64,000 bases of DNA from NCBI RefSeq assembly GCF_041261205.1, contig NZ_JBGCCH010000021.1, positions 62,001 through 126,000 on the forward strand, given 5' to 3'. The notes below the pieces were generated by a model. The model made no database searches. It was not told where the DNA came from and saw only the letters and a program-made list of their open reading frames with translations. Positions 1-8,125 of the stretch are shown piece after piece. The position numbers and the translations under genes are program-made. Source of the stretch: Catenulispora sp. MAP5-51 (GTDB taxonomy: Bacteria; Actinomycetota; Actinomycetes; Streptomycetales; Catenulisporaceae). Position 1 is the first letter of the stretch. Each line of letters starts with the position of its first letter.

Positions 1-1620
1 CCCGGGCCGGGCCCGGGCCGGATCGGCGAAGGTGACCCGCAGCAGCCACAGGGCCTCGGGGATCGTCGTGCACTGCTCGGCGACCGCGTCGTACACCGCC
101 CACTGCTCGGCCCGGCCGCTGTGGACACAGGTCATCAGCAAGGCGGACATGGCCTCGCGCACGGTGGCCACGGCCGTGTCGTAGGGCGTGGGCAGCGCGG
201 CGAAGGCCGCGGTGAGCAGACGATGGGCGGTGTCGATGTCCCCGTAGCTGTTGAGCAGGTACACCGCGGTGGCCACCGCCTCGGCCGGCGACCGGGCTCC
301 CGGCGCGGCCCGGTGCGCGCGGGCCAGCAGCTGCGGGACGTCGCGGACCTGGCCGGTGAGGTTCGCGCCGACGTACGCGGTCTTGGCCAGCCTTCGCGCC
401 CGGTCAGTGCCCTGCGGGCTCAGGTCCGCCGCCCGCCGCAGTGCCGCGACGGCGTTCGGCCCGTCCCCGCGCCGGGCGCTGAGTTCGGCCACCTCCTCCA
501 ACAGCGACGCGATCGACTCGTCCGGCTCGACGGCGGCCTGCGCCAGATGCCACGCCCGGTGTCCGGGCTCGTCGTGCCAGGCGGCCGCGAGCGCTCGATG
601 CACCCCGCGCCGCTGGTCGCTGGTGGACAGCGCCACGACCGCCGAGCGCATCAGCGGATGGCCGAACGCCACGCGCCCGGCCGCGTCGTCGACCCGGACC
701 AGCCGGGCCCGCTCGGCCGGCGCCAGGTGCTTCAGATCGCACTTCCCGGCCACCGCGCCGGCTATCACGCGCAGGTCGCCGCTGCCCTCCAACGCGGCCA
801 CGAGCAGCAGGTGCCGCGTCGGCGCCGGCAGGCCCTCGATGCGCGAGGCGAACGTGGACTGGAGGCGTTCGGTGAGCGGCAGGTATTCCGGCAGGGGCCC
901 GGGCTCGATGCGCTGCGTGTCGCTGAGCGCGGCCGGGAGTTCCAGCAGTGCCAGCGGGTTGCCTTCGGCTGTGGCCATCAGGCGCTGTCGTACTTGGGGA
1001 GACAACGCGGGGAAGGCGCGCGTGAGGAGTTCCTCCGCTGCTGTCTCGGTCAGCGGACCGACCGGGTACGGTTCGAGCCCGCTGAAGCTGCCGGACAGAG
1101 CGCCTTCTCCGGTCCGCGCCGCGCACAGCATCGCCGCGCCGGTTCCGGGCAGAGCGCGGGCGACCTGGGCCAGGATCGTGCCGCTGACGTGATCCAGCCA
1201 CTGGGCATCGTCGAGAACCAGCGAAGTGGCCTTGGCCGCGGACAGTTCCGCGAGGATCTCCACGACCGCCGCGGCGACGGTCTCCTCACTCGGCGTCCGG
1301 CCGTCGGCGGGGTCCAGGACCGCTGCCAGCACCGGCTTTTCGGCAGCCGCGCTCCGGCTCTCCGGCGAGGATCCGAGCAGTTGCCGCAGGGCGCCGTGAC
1401 GCACCGGGGCCCGGTACTGCACGGTGCCCATCGACAACACCCTGATACCGGCGGTGGCGGCCCGGTGGCTGGCCGCAGCGAGCAGCGCCGTCTTGCCGAC
1501 CCCCGCCTCGCCGAGGATCACCAGGGACCCGCCGCCGTTCGGGATGTCCGCCAGGAAGTCGTCCAGCCGGGCCAGATCCCGTTCGCGGCCGACCAGGGCG
1601 CCGTCCACTTCGATCACCAT
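1..1620 (-). CDS. AAA/LuxR-type large ATP-binding regulator, N-terminal 540 residues (runs off window)
   Basis: The open frame starts at an ATG whose first base is 1620 and stays open to the window edge, so the C-terminus is missing. Residues about 8-60 hold a P-loop (GEAGVGKT) and residues about 125-135 a Walker B stretch (LVLDDAQW), followed by leucine-rich helical repeats of the type found in AAA domain plus TPR/MalT-like regulators. Proteins of this build (LAL family) normally continue to 850-950 residues and end in a LuxR helix-turn-helix. That C-terminal DNA-binding domain is not in view, so the regulator call is inference from the N-terminal half. It lies 117 bp downstream of the Tat hydrolase gene on the same strand, with a hairpin between. 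Confidence 0.8.
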   Translation of the reverse strand, partial: MVIEVDGALVGRERDLARLDDFLADIPNGGGSLVILGEAGVGKTALLAAASHRAATAGIRVLSMGTVQYRAPVRHGALRQLLGSSPESRSAAAEKPVLAAVLDPADGRTPSEETVAAAVVEILAELSAAKATSLVLDDAQWLDHVSGTILAQVARALPGTGAAMLCAARTGEGALSGSFSGLEPYPVGPLTETAAEELLTRAFPALSPQVRQRLMATAEGNPLALLELPAALSDTQRIEPGPLPEYLPLTERLQSTFASRIEGLPAPTRHLLLVAALEGSGDLRVIAGAVAGKCDLKHLAPAERARLVRVDDAAGRVAFGHPLMRSAVVALSTSDQRRGVHRALAAAWHDEPGHRAWHLAQAAVEPDESIASLLEEVAELSARRGDGPNAVAALRRAADLSPQGTDRARRLAKTAYVGANLTGQVRDVPQLLARAHRAAPGARSPAEAVATAVYLLNSYGDIDTAHRLLTAAFAALPTPYDTAVATVREAMSALLMTCVHSGRAEQWAVYDAVAEQCTTIPEALWLLRVTFADPARARPG

Positions 1621-1699
1621 GGACTCAGTGAAGCCGTGGCCTGGTGCGGTCACAAGGAAAAGCAGAGTGAAAAAGTATTACGCGGTCACGGCAGCGCAC

Positions 1700-1719
1700 C
1701 GGCCCGCGATGACGGGCCG
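1700..1719 (-). terminator. Hairpin after the Tat hydrolase gene
   Basis: CGGCCCG and CGGGCCG form a perfect 7-bp stem around a 6-base loop just past the hydrolase stop. There is no T-tract. A terminator role is inferred from position. Confidence 0.45.
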
Positions 1720-1737
1720 ATGGGCTGCTCGCAGGTG

Positions 1738-2580
1738 TCAGCTGACGGCTTCGGCGGCGTCCTTGATGAGGTCGGCGACGACCCTCGGGTGGCTGAGCAT
1801 CGCGACGTGCGACGAGGTCGGCACCTCGACGACCTTGCGCGCGTTGGCACGGCTGTACATCCAGCGCTCGCACGCCGGCGGGATCGCCTTGTCCTGGCCG
1901 GCGACCAGGCCCCAGACCGGGATCGTCTTCCAGGCCGCGGCCGTGGTCGGGAAGGTGAAGGAATCGGCGTCGAACGGCCGCTGCGTGGCCTGCAGGACCT
2001 GGAAGGCGGCGGTGGGGATGTCGGCGGCGAACGCGGCCTGGCCGTCCTTGGACAGGTACAGGTCGGTCCCGGTGGTCCCGTCGGCCTTCGTGTACGGGAC
2101 CGGCACGCTCACCGGCAGCACCTCGCTGCCGGGGAACTTGTTGATGAGATCGCCCTGCGTCTCACCGACGTCGGGCACGAACGCCGAGATGTAAACCAGC
2201 GCCTTGACATTGTCCTTTCCGGCCGCGGCGTTCGTGATGACCGTCCCGCCCATGGAATGCGCCACCAGCACCACCGGGCCGCTGATCGAGTCCAGCAGGC
2301 TGGCGATGTAGGGGGCGTCGGTCGGGATGCCCCGCAGCGGGTTCGACCCGCAGATCACGGTGTAGCCCCGGTGCTGCAATTCACCGATGGTGGCGTTCCA
2401 GCAGGACGAGTCGGCGTACCCGCCGTGCACCAAGACGATCGTGGGCTTCACCTTCGACTTCTCCTCACCTCTCGGGGCCGCCGCGGCGGCTGTTCCTTCC
2501 ACTCCGGCGGCCAGTGCCGCCGCCCCCGCCACCGCCGCACCGGCGGCCAGCACCGTACGGCGCGAAACCTCTGTGTTCAT
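1738..2580 (-). CDS. Tat-exported alpha/beta hydrolase
   Basis: A 280-residue protein. The N-terminus reads SRRTVLAAG followed by an alanine-rich hydrophobic stretch, a twin-arginine signal; the mature part starts near residue 35. The fold shows VLVHGGYADSSCW (oxyanion loop), the nucleophile elbow AHSMGG, an aspartate in GLVAGQDKAIP and a terminal SSHVAMLSHP holding the catalytic histidine. The C-terminal motif is the one seen in the AB_hydrolase_6 group, also present in the cytoplasmic gene at 3808. The ATG at 2580 is preferred because AGGAG lies just upstream; an in-frame ATG four codons earlier overlaps that ribosome site. It is divergent from the hydrolase at 2826. The substrate is unknown. 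Confidence 0.85.
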   Translation of the reverse strand: MNTEVSRRTVLAAGAAVAGAAALAAGVEGTAAAAAPRGEEKSKVKPTIVLVHGGYADSSCWNATIGELQHRGYTVICGSNPLRGIPTDAPYIASLLDSISGPVVLVAHSMGGTVITNAAAGKDNVKALVYISAFVPDVGETQGDLINKFPGSEVLPVSVPVPYTKADGTTGTDLYLSKDGQAAFAADIPTAAFQVLQATQRPFDADSFTFPTTAAAWKTIPVWGLVAGQDKAIPPACERWMYSRANARKVVEVPTSSHVAMLSHPRVVADLIKDAAEAVS

Positions 2581-2734
2581 CGCACTCCTCATGCATGGAG
2601 ACAGGGAGGGAAGAGCGACCGAAAGGCTCGTCGGTGCATCGCCACACCCTGATTGGCGTGCCTTGGACACTACGAGGAGGGCTCCAGCTGCGGCTTCCGT
2701 AATGTGACCTAGATCTGGACTTCGTGGGGGTCGA

Positions 2735-2806
2735 CTCTCACAACGAGAGCCGGCACTTGACGATTGCATGCGAGTGTTCTATCTTCGTGAGTGCCAGCTC
2801 TCACGA
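2735..2806 (+). promoter_or_regulatory. Promoter and inverted-repeat operators ahead of hydrolase 2826
   Basis: A strong sigma-70-like promoter reads TTGACG (2757-2762), a 17-bp spacer and TATCTT (2780-2785). Two symmetric elements flank it: CTCTC-N5-GAGAG at 2735-2749 upstream and TCGTGAG-N8-CTCACGA at 2785-2806 over the start of transcription. The placement is that expected for a repressor with two sites. The regulator is not obvious among the neighbours. Confidence 0.6.
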
Positions 2807-2825
2807 ATGCATCGAAGGACACCCC

Positions 2826-3656
2826 ATGAGCACCCCGACGACGACCGCCTCCGCCCCTGCCTCCCGCACCGTCACCATCGCGACCGGCATGCCGATAACC
2901 CTCACCGAGTTCGGCGCGAACACGGAGGGCGCCGGCGTCCTCTACCTGCACGGCGGCGCCGGCCCGCGCACGATGCTCGGCCTGGCCGGCGCACTGGCCG
3001 AGCACGTGTACGGCATCGTCCCGACCCACCCCGGCTTCGACGGCACGCCGCGCCCCGAGCGCTTCGACACCATGGCCGACCTCGCCGACGCCTACCTGGA
3101 CCTGCTGGACGAGCTCGACCTGCGCGGCGTCATGGTGATCGGCAACTCCGTCGGCGGCTGGATCGCCTCCGAGATGGCCCTGCGCGACAACCACCACAGG
3201 ATCGGCGCCATCGTCCTGATCAACGCCACCGGCATCAAGGCCGTGGGGAGCGAGCAGGTCACGGACGTCCGGGGCATGGCCCCCGCCCGGCTGAGCGAGC
3301 TGGCGTTCGCGAATGCCGCCTTCCGTCCCGACTTCGCCTCGTTCACCGACGAGCAGCGCGCCGCGGCCGCCGCCAACCAGCAGACCCTGGCCGTCTACTC
3401 GGGCGAGGCGTTCACCCACGACCCCAAGCTGCGCCGCCGCCTACACCGCATCACCGTTCCGGCGCTCGTCGTCTGGGGCGAGACCGACGGCGTCTCGCCG
3501 CTGGACTATGGCCGGGACTACGCCGCGGCACTCGGGAACGGCCACTTCGCCCCGATCGCCGACGCCGGCCACTTCCCGCAGATCGAGCAGATCGGCGCGA
3601 CGCTCGGCGCGATCGGGAACTTCGTCGACACCGTGGTCAAGCCCGAGGGCGACTGA
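2826..3656 (+). CDS. Alpha/beta hydrolase
   Basis: A 276-residue cytoplasmic hydrolase. HGGAGP forms the oxyanion region (about residue 41), GNSVGG is the nucleophile elbow (serine near residue 104), GETDGVSP supplies the acid and AGHFPQIEQ the histidine near the end. Length and motif order fit the AB_hydrolase_1 family. The ATG at 2826 follows GAAGGAC at a suitable distance. It has its own promoter upstream and is followed after 151 bp by a second hydrolase on the same strand. No substrate can be assigned. Confidence 0.85.
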   Translation: MSTPTTTASAPASRTVTIATGMPITLTEFGANTEGAGVLYLHGGAGPRTMLGLAGALAEHVYGIVPTHPGFDGTPRPERFDTMADLADAYLDLLDELDLRGVMVIGNSVGGWIASEMALRDNHHRIGAIVLINATGIKAVGSEQVTDVRGMAPARLSELAFANAAFRPDFASFTDEQRAAAAANQQTLAVYSGEAFTHDPKLRRRLHRITVPALVVWGETDGVSPLDYGRDYAAALGNGHFAPIADAGHFPQIEQIGATLGAIGNFVDTVVKPEGD

Positions 3657-3807
3657 CGGGCGTTCGAGGCTCGCGGGCGGACCTCGCCCGAACGGGTGAG
3701 GGGTCGCACAACCTGTGCGAGCGACACCTGTCGTCACCACACAGACTGGGGCATTGGCGGTCCGATCCAACGGAAAGCCAACCAGGGTATCGATCAAGGA
3801 GGAAACA

Positions 3808-4491
3808 ATGGCCGGCAAAGCCAGCATCGTGTTTGCTCACGGTCTGTGGGCCGACGGCTCGTGCTTCGCCAAGCTCATCCCGACGCTCCAGGCCGAGGGC
3901 CACGAGGTCTTCGCCTCGCAGCACGGGCTTGATTCGCTCGAAGGCGACGTCGCGTGCGTCACCCGCGCCATCAACCGCGTGCCCGGCCAGGTCGTGCTGG
4001 TGGGTCACTCCTACGGCGGCACGCTGATCACCAAGGCGGGCACGCACGACCGCGTCGGCGCCCTGGTGTACATCTGCGCCCTCGCCCCCGACGAGGACGA
4101 GACCTCGCAGCAGCAACAGGACAAGTTCGGGCCCACGCCGATCTTCCAGCACATCGAGGTCGCCGATAACCGCGTCTGGCTCAAGGAGTCGGGCATCGGC
4201 TACTTCTGCGGCGACCTGCCGCCGGAGGAGCAGAAGCTCGTGTTGGCGACCGGCGCCGTGCCGATCGCGGACATCTTCGACCAGCAGGTACCGGGCACCG
4301 CGTGGCGCACGAAGCCGAGCTGGTACATCGTCGGCGACCAGGACCAGACCGTGAACCCGGAGCTGGAGCGCGCCGCCGCCGAACGGATGAAGGCCAAGAC
4401 CGTCAGCCTCGACAGCAGCCACGTCGCGATGCTGTCGCAGCCCAAGGCCGTGCTGGACGTCATCCGCGACGCCGCGAGCTCGCTGGGATGA
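3808..4491 (+). CDS. Alpha/beta hydrolase (AB_hydrolase_6 type)
   Basis: A 227-residue protein starting MAGKASIVFAHG directly after an excellent AAGGAGG site at 3796-3803. The nucleophile elbow is GHSYGG (about residue 70), GDQDQTVNP gives the acid, and SSHVAMLSQPKAV gives the histidine. It closely resembles the Tat hydrolase at 1738 in its C-terminal motif but has no signal peptide. A perfect 12-bp hairpin follows the stop, so the transcript probably ends before the TetR gene. Function beyond hydrolase is not visible. Confidence 0.85.
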   Translation: MAGKASIVFAHGLWADGSCFAKLIPTLQAEGHEVFASQHGLDSLEGDVACVTRAINRVPGQVVLVGHSYGGTLITKAGTHDRVGALVYICALAPDEDETSQQQQDKFGPTPIFQHIEVADNRVWLKESGIGYFCGDLPPEEQKLVLATGAVPIADIFDQQVPGTAWRTKPSWYIVGDQDQTVNPELERAAAERMKAKTVSLDSSHVAMLSQPKAVLDVIRDAASSLG

Positions 4492-4498
4492 GTCCTTG

Positions 4499-4536
4499 AC
4501 AGCCGCCACCTTGTCCTCGGGCAGGGTGGCGGCTGT
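4499..4536 (+). terminator. 12-bp perfect stem terminator
   Basis: ACAGCCGCCACC (4499-4510) pairs perfectly with GGTGGCGGCTGT (4525-4536) across a 14-base loop, 8 bp after the hydrolase stop. Confidence 0.75.
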
Positions 4537-4600
4537 TCGCTGCGATGCTTGATCTCTGCGCCGCTTGACGTGAATTCAATCGACTGTTGGAATACTTTTC

Positions 4601-5233
4601 ATGACAGCGGAGCGGACGGACCTGCGCCGAGAAGCCGGTCAGCGGACACGCGAGGGCCTGCTTTCGGCGGCGCTGGAGCTCATCGCCCAGAAGGGCCTGG
4701 AAGGCGTGACGCTGCGCGAGATCACGGACCGGGCGGGAGCCAACGTCGCCGCGGTGAGTTACCACTTCGGGTCGCTGCGCAAGCTGCTCGATGCCGCGAT
4801 CGAGCACGCGTTGGAGCGTTACCTCGACGCGCAGATCGACGCGGTCGCCTCACTCGGCGAGTCCTCGACGGTGGAGCAACTGGCCTCGGCGTTCGCCAGG
4901 CCCATGGTGCGCGCGCTGGCGTCGGGCGGTCGCGAGCTCGCCGTCATGCGCACCGTCGCCCGGGTCGGGATCGACCCGCCCGCGGGCTGGGACCGGCTGA
5001 CCGGGAAGTTCGAGCGGTCGCGCCACGACGCCGTCCGGGTGCTGACGGCGAACGTCCCGGGCGTGGGGGAGTCGGAGCTGGCCTTCCGGACGCGGTGCGC
5101 GGCCGGGCTGCTGAACTGGCTGGCGCTGGCCCCGATCGGCGCGGAGCTGGCCGCCGTGCCCGTCGAGCAGGTCGAGGCCTTGCTGATCCCGGTCGTCGCC
5201 GGAGCCTTCCGGGGGTCGTCGGCGGGCGGGTGA
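4601..5233 (+). CDS. TetR-family transcriptional repressor
   Basis: A 210-residue protein. The N-terminal helix-turn-helix (residues about 15-60) contains LIAQKGLEGVTLREI followed by VAAVSYHFGSLRKLL, the classical TetR_N signature. The C-terminal 140 residues form the variable ligand domain. The gene sits 112 bp upstream of the SnoaL-like gene in the same direction, and two copies of a TCAAAYGAGCGYTTGA palindrome lie between them, so it very likely represses that promoter. TTGACG at 4565-4570 may be part of its own promoter. The ligand is unknown. Confidence 0.9.
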   Translation: MTAERTDLRREAGQRTREGLLSAALELIAQKGLEGVTLREITDRAGANVAAVSYHFGSLRKLLDAAIEHALERYLDAQIDAVASLGESSTVEQLASAFARPMVRALASGGRELAVMRTVARVGIDPPAGWDRLTGKFERSRHDAVRVLTANVPGVGESELAFRTRCAAGLLNWLALAPIGAELAAVPVEQVEALLIPVVAGAFRGSSAGG

Positions 5234-5263
5234 CCGGCGCGGACGCCGTCCCGGCCCAGCTAT

Positions 5264-5321
5264 TCAAACGAGCGCTTGACGAAGTGCCGAGTGCTGCGGA
5301 TAATTTCAAATGAGCGTTTGA
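5264..5321 (+). promoter_or_regulatory. Double TetR operator overlapping a sigma-70-type promoter
   Basis: TCAAACGAGCGCTTGA (5264-5279) and TCAAATGAGCGTTTGA (5306-5321) are near-identical palindromes 42 bp apart, four helical turns. Between and within them lie TTGACG (5276-5281) and GATAAT (5299-5304) with a 17-bp spacer. A repressor bound to both would cover both promoter hexamers. Confidence 0.8.
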
Positions 5322-5345
5322 TTGAATTCATGGAAGGGGCGTCAG

Positions 5346-5867
5346 ATGACCACCGACACCGCCACCCACACAGACACCGCCGCCATCACCGAAGCTGAAG
5401 CTGAAGCCGTGGTCCGTGCCGCGTACCGGGCAGCCGAAGGCGACGTCCTGGACGTTCAGGGCTTCGCGGACCTGTTCGCCGAGGACGGCGTGTTCAACAA
5501 CGTGAACGCCGGCGAGACCTACCGCGGCGAGCACCTGGGCGACCTGGTCGGCTTCATGGGCGCCCTGGCCTCCGACATCCACCGCGAGCTGCACAGGTTC
5601 CACGTGGTGAACAAGAACCTCGTCGTCGTGGAGCTCAGGATCCAGGGCACTGTCACCGGGCCGTTCCCGACCCCGGCCGGGGTCATCCCGCCCAGCGGCC
5701 AGAAGCTCGACATCCCGACCGCCGACTTCTGGTACCTCGACGACGCGGGCAAGGTCAAGACGTTCAACTGCTACGTCGGCGTCAACATCATGCTGGCTCA
5801 GCTGGGTGTGCAGCCGGACTTCGCCGGCGCCGTCGGGGCTTCGGCCTCAGCCGGCCCGGCGGACTGA
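5346..5867 (+). CDS. SnoaL/NTF2-like protein
   Basis: A 173-residue protein beginning about 15 residues before the fold. The pattern VVRAAYRAAEGDVLDVQGF, LFAEDGVFNNV and a terminal FNCYVGVNIMLAQLG is that of small cone-shaped SnoaL/NTF2 proteins that act as polyketide cyclases, epoxide hydrolases or binding proteins. GGAAGGGG precedes the ATG. It lies directly downstream of the twin TetR operators, so it is probably induced by the TetR ligand. The actual reaction cannot be read from the sequence. Confidence 0.8.
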   Translation: MTTDTATHTDTAAITEAEAEAVVRAAYRAAEGDVLDVQGFADLFAEDGVFNNVNAGETYRGEHLGDLVGFMGALASDIHRELHRFHVVNKNLVVVELRIQGTVTGPFPTPAGVIPPSGQKLDIPTADFWYLDDAGKVKTFNCYVGVNIMLAQLGVQPDFAGAVGASASAGPAD

Positions 5868-5876
5868 CCGCCCCGG

Positions 5877-6224
5877 CTACTGGCGATGCCGGCGGCGTCG
5901 CAGGCCCCTGGCCTGGCCGGCGTGCCGCGAGAACCCCAACGCGCTGCGTGCGTCGTCCAGGCAGGTCCAGCGGGGGTCCATCGGCTGGCTCTCGGCGAGG
6001 CCGACCACCTGTTTCAGGCTCGCCTGGATGCGCCATCGGTTCCCGCAGCGGCAGGCCACGTCGACCCGGGCCCCGACCGCGGCGATCAGCCAATCGGTGA
6101 CCCGATGGCAGCGCGGGCACTCGATCAGCCCCTGGACCTCGCGGCCGTCGCCGGACGGCGCGGATCTGACATGCGCCCGGTCGGTCACTCGCAACAGCGT
6201 CGTCGACTCCCACCGGACGGACAC
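5877..6224 (-). CDS. Hypothetical protein with CxxC...CxC zinc-ribbon-like motif
   Basis: About 115 residues. A CPRCH pair and a later CRCGNRW pair, about 22 residues apart, suggest a metal-binding ribbon; the remainder is polar and ends in an arginine-rich tail. The GTG at 6224 is chosen because GGGAGG lies six bases upstream; an in-frame GTG at 6245 is possible but has no such site. The gene is divergent from the reductase at 6431 and converges on the SnoaL gene with only 9 bp between stops. The family is not recognised. Confidence 0.6.
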   Translation of the reverse strand: MSVRWESTTLLRVTDRAHVRSAPSGDGREVQGLIECPRCHRVTDWLIAAVGARVDVACRCGNRWRIQASLKQVVGLAESQPMDPRWTCLDDARSALGFSRHAGQARGLRRRRHRQ

Positions 6225-6256
6225 GATGCCTCCCTGGTCGGCCACACCCGCACGTG

Positions 6257-6315
6257 TCGAGAACGTCTCGACGTTCGCACAGCGGCGGGCCGTTGTCCAC
6301 CATACGGTCGTGGAC
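6257..6315. promoter_or_regulatory. Inverted repeats in the divergent 6225-6430 region
   Basis: TCGAGA-ACG-TCTCGA (6257-6271) and GTCCAC-N9-GTGGAC (6295-6315) are perfect inverted repeats between divergent genes. The rest of the spacer (6355-6410) carries degenerate CACAGCAG repeats. An operator role is inference. Confidence 0.4.
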
Positions 6316-6430
6316 CGTTCGCGACAGCGTCACAGTCGCCGAGATGAGCCGCACAGCAAGCGCACAGCAGTCGCCGACAGCGGAATCACAGCAGAACCAC
6401 AGCAGAATCAGAGAACTGAGAGGAACCGAA

Positions 6431-7072
6431 ATGACAACCGCCATCATCGGCGTGGGCAACATCGGAAGCGCGCTGGCCAGGCATCTGGTGGCCGGCGGGG
6501 AACCGGTCGTGCTGGCCGCCAAGGACACTCAGCACGCGCGGGAGCTCGCGGACGAGCTCGGCCCGCTGGCCGGGTCCGCCTCGGCGGAGGAGGCCATCGC
6601 CGACGCCGACACGGTCGTCCTCGCGGTCTGGATCGACACCGCCAGGGAGCTGATCCCGCAATACGCGGACCTGCTCAAGGACAAGGTCGTCATCGACCCC
6701 TCCAACCCGATCGGCTTCGACGACCAGGGCCAGATCATCCGGAGCCTGCCGGCCGACCAGTCGGCCGGATCGATCGCCGCCGCCCTGCTCCCGCCGGGAG
6801 CGCACTACGTCAAGGCGTTCGGCACGCTCGCCGCCGACGCGCTGGCCGCCGCGGCCAACCGCGAGCCCAAGAAGGCGGCGCTGTTCTACGCCACCGATGA
6901 CGCGACCGCCGCGGCGACCGCCGAGCGGCTGATCACGCTCGCCGGCTTCGACCCGGTCAAGGCCGGCGGTCTGGCCGCGGCCGGACGCATTGAGGCGCCC
7001 GGCGGCGACCTCCACCAGTTCGGCCTCGACGGTGAAGTGGTCGACCTCGACCGGGCGCGCGCCGCGGTGTGA
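6431..7072 (+). CDS. NADP-dependent oxidoreductase of the F420/NpdG-like family
   Basis: A 213-residue protein. It opens directly with a Rossmann loop, IIGVGNIGSALARHL, and has VVLAVW and VIDPSNPIGFD at the ends of later strands, as in the NADP oxidoreductase coenzyme F420-dependent family (about 210-220 residues). The length matches the family with no extra domain. AGAGGAACC precedes the ATG. It is a single-gene unit between divergent and convergent neighbours. Whether the partner is F420 or another hydride acceptor cannot be told. Confidence 0.8.
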   Translation: MTTAIIGVGNIGSALARHLVAGGEPVVLAAKDTQHARELADELGPLAGSASAEEAIADADTVVLAVWIDTARELIPQYADLLKDKVVIDPSNPIGFDDQGQIIRSLPADQSAGSIAAALLPPGAHYVKAFGTLAADALAAAANREPKKAALFYATDDATAAATAERLITLAGFDPVKAGGLAAAGRIEAPGGDLHQFGLDGEVVDLDRARAAV

Positions 7073-7171
7073 GGCGGCCCGCCGTCAGCGAACCCGGGCT
7101 TGTGGATCGGGTGCGCTTCAGGCGGGCCGGTCGGGTGCGGCCGGGTGCGGTCAAGTCCGGTCGGGATGAAC

Positions 7172-8107
7172 TCAGGGGGCGACGATGACTGTCTTTCCCT
7201 GCAACCGCCCTGCAGCGGCGTCCTCATGCACGGCGGCCATGTCGGTCACCGGGCGGCGCTCGGCGACGTGCAGCTGGAGCTTGCCGGCGTCCAGCTTGGC
7301 GACGAGCTCGGCCAGCTGTGCTCCGTCGCTTCGGACCCACAGGCTCGCGCTGCGTACTCCGCGAGCGTCATCCTCGGGAATCGGGCCGGCCGTGCTCGCG
7401 GCGACCCCGCCGTCGGCCACGTAGTCCGTCAGCTGTGCGAGCTCCTCCGGGGAGACGCGCACGTGGTTCACCACGACCTGGAACGGGCCGTTCACGGCGG
7501 CCGGGCCCTCGGCGAGGGCGAGGGGGCCGACGACCTTTTTCGCGCCATAACCGCGGAGGCGCTCTGCGTGCTGCGGTACGTCCACTGCGGTCACGTGCGC
7601 TCCCGTGTCGACGGCGAGCTGGACCACGAGGCTGCCCACCGCGCCTCCCGCTCCGTTGACCAGGACGGTCTGACCCGGCTTCAGCTCGGCCAGCTCGAAC
7701 ACCGCCTGCCAGGCCGCCAGACCGGTCAGCGGCAGCGCCGCGGCGTCGGCCAGGTCGGTGGTCTTGGGCGCCGGGGCCAGGGACTCGGCCGAGACGAGCA
7801 CGTACTCGGCGGCGCCGCCGGCGGAGTCCAGCGGCAGCATGGCCACGACCCGGTCGCCGACTTCCAGGTCCCTCACGTCCGCGCCGAGTTCGGCGACGGT
7901 GCCGGCCAGGTCGATGCCGGGCACGTAGGGGAGCGCGATCGGGATCATCTGGGCCAGGACGCCGGCGCGGATGTGGTCGTCGACCGGGTTGAACGAAGTG
8001 GCCGCCACCTTCACCAGCACCTGCCCGGGGCCGGGCGTCGGGCGCTCGACGTCCTCGTAGCGCAGGACCTCGTGGCCGCCGAACTCGTGGAAACGTATTG
8101 CCTTCAT
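7172..8107 (-). CDS. Zinc-less quinone oxidoreductase / NADP-dependent MDR dehydrogenase
   Basis: A 311-residue medium-chain dehydrogenase. The GroES-like half ends with VPGIDLAGTVAELG; the Rossmann half has VNGAGGAVGSLVVQLA. The structural-zinc cysteines are absent, as in quinone oxidoreductases. It lies 18 bp downstream of the dioxygenase gene, so the two are almost certainly one transcript under the MarR site at 9055-9104. It is a paralogue of the enzyme at 57944, sharing MKA[IV]RFHE at the N-terminus and the same C-terminal pattern. Confidence 0.87.
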   Translation of the reverse strand: MKAIRFHEFGGHEVLRYEDVERPTPGPGQVLVKVAATSFNPVDDHIRAGVLAQMIPIALPYVPGIDLAGTVAELGADVRDLEVGDRVVAMLPLDSAGGAAEYVLVSAESLAPAPKTTDLADAAALPLTGLAAWQAVFELAELKPGQTVLVNGAGGAVGSLVVQLAVDTGAHVTAVDVPQHAERLRGYGAKKVVGPLALAEGPAAVNGPFQVVVNHVRVSPEELAQLTDYVADGGVAASTAGPIPEDDARGVRSASLWVRSDGAQLAELVAKLDAGKLQLHVAERRPVTDMAAVHEDAAAGRLQGKTVIVAP

Positions 8108-8125
8108 GGGTTTTCCTCCAGGGGT

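Noticed and set aside
121-2652. Very long plus-strand frame opposite the AAA regulator and Tat hydrolase
   Set aside because: It is arginine, glycine and histidine-rich with no domain, and the minus strand carries clear Walker motifs and a Tat hydrolase; it is the GC-rich antisense shadow.
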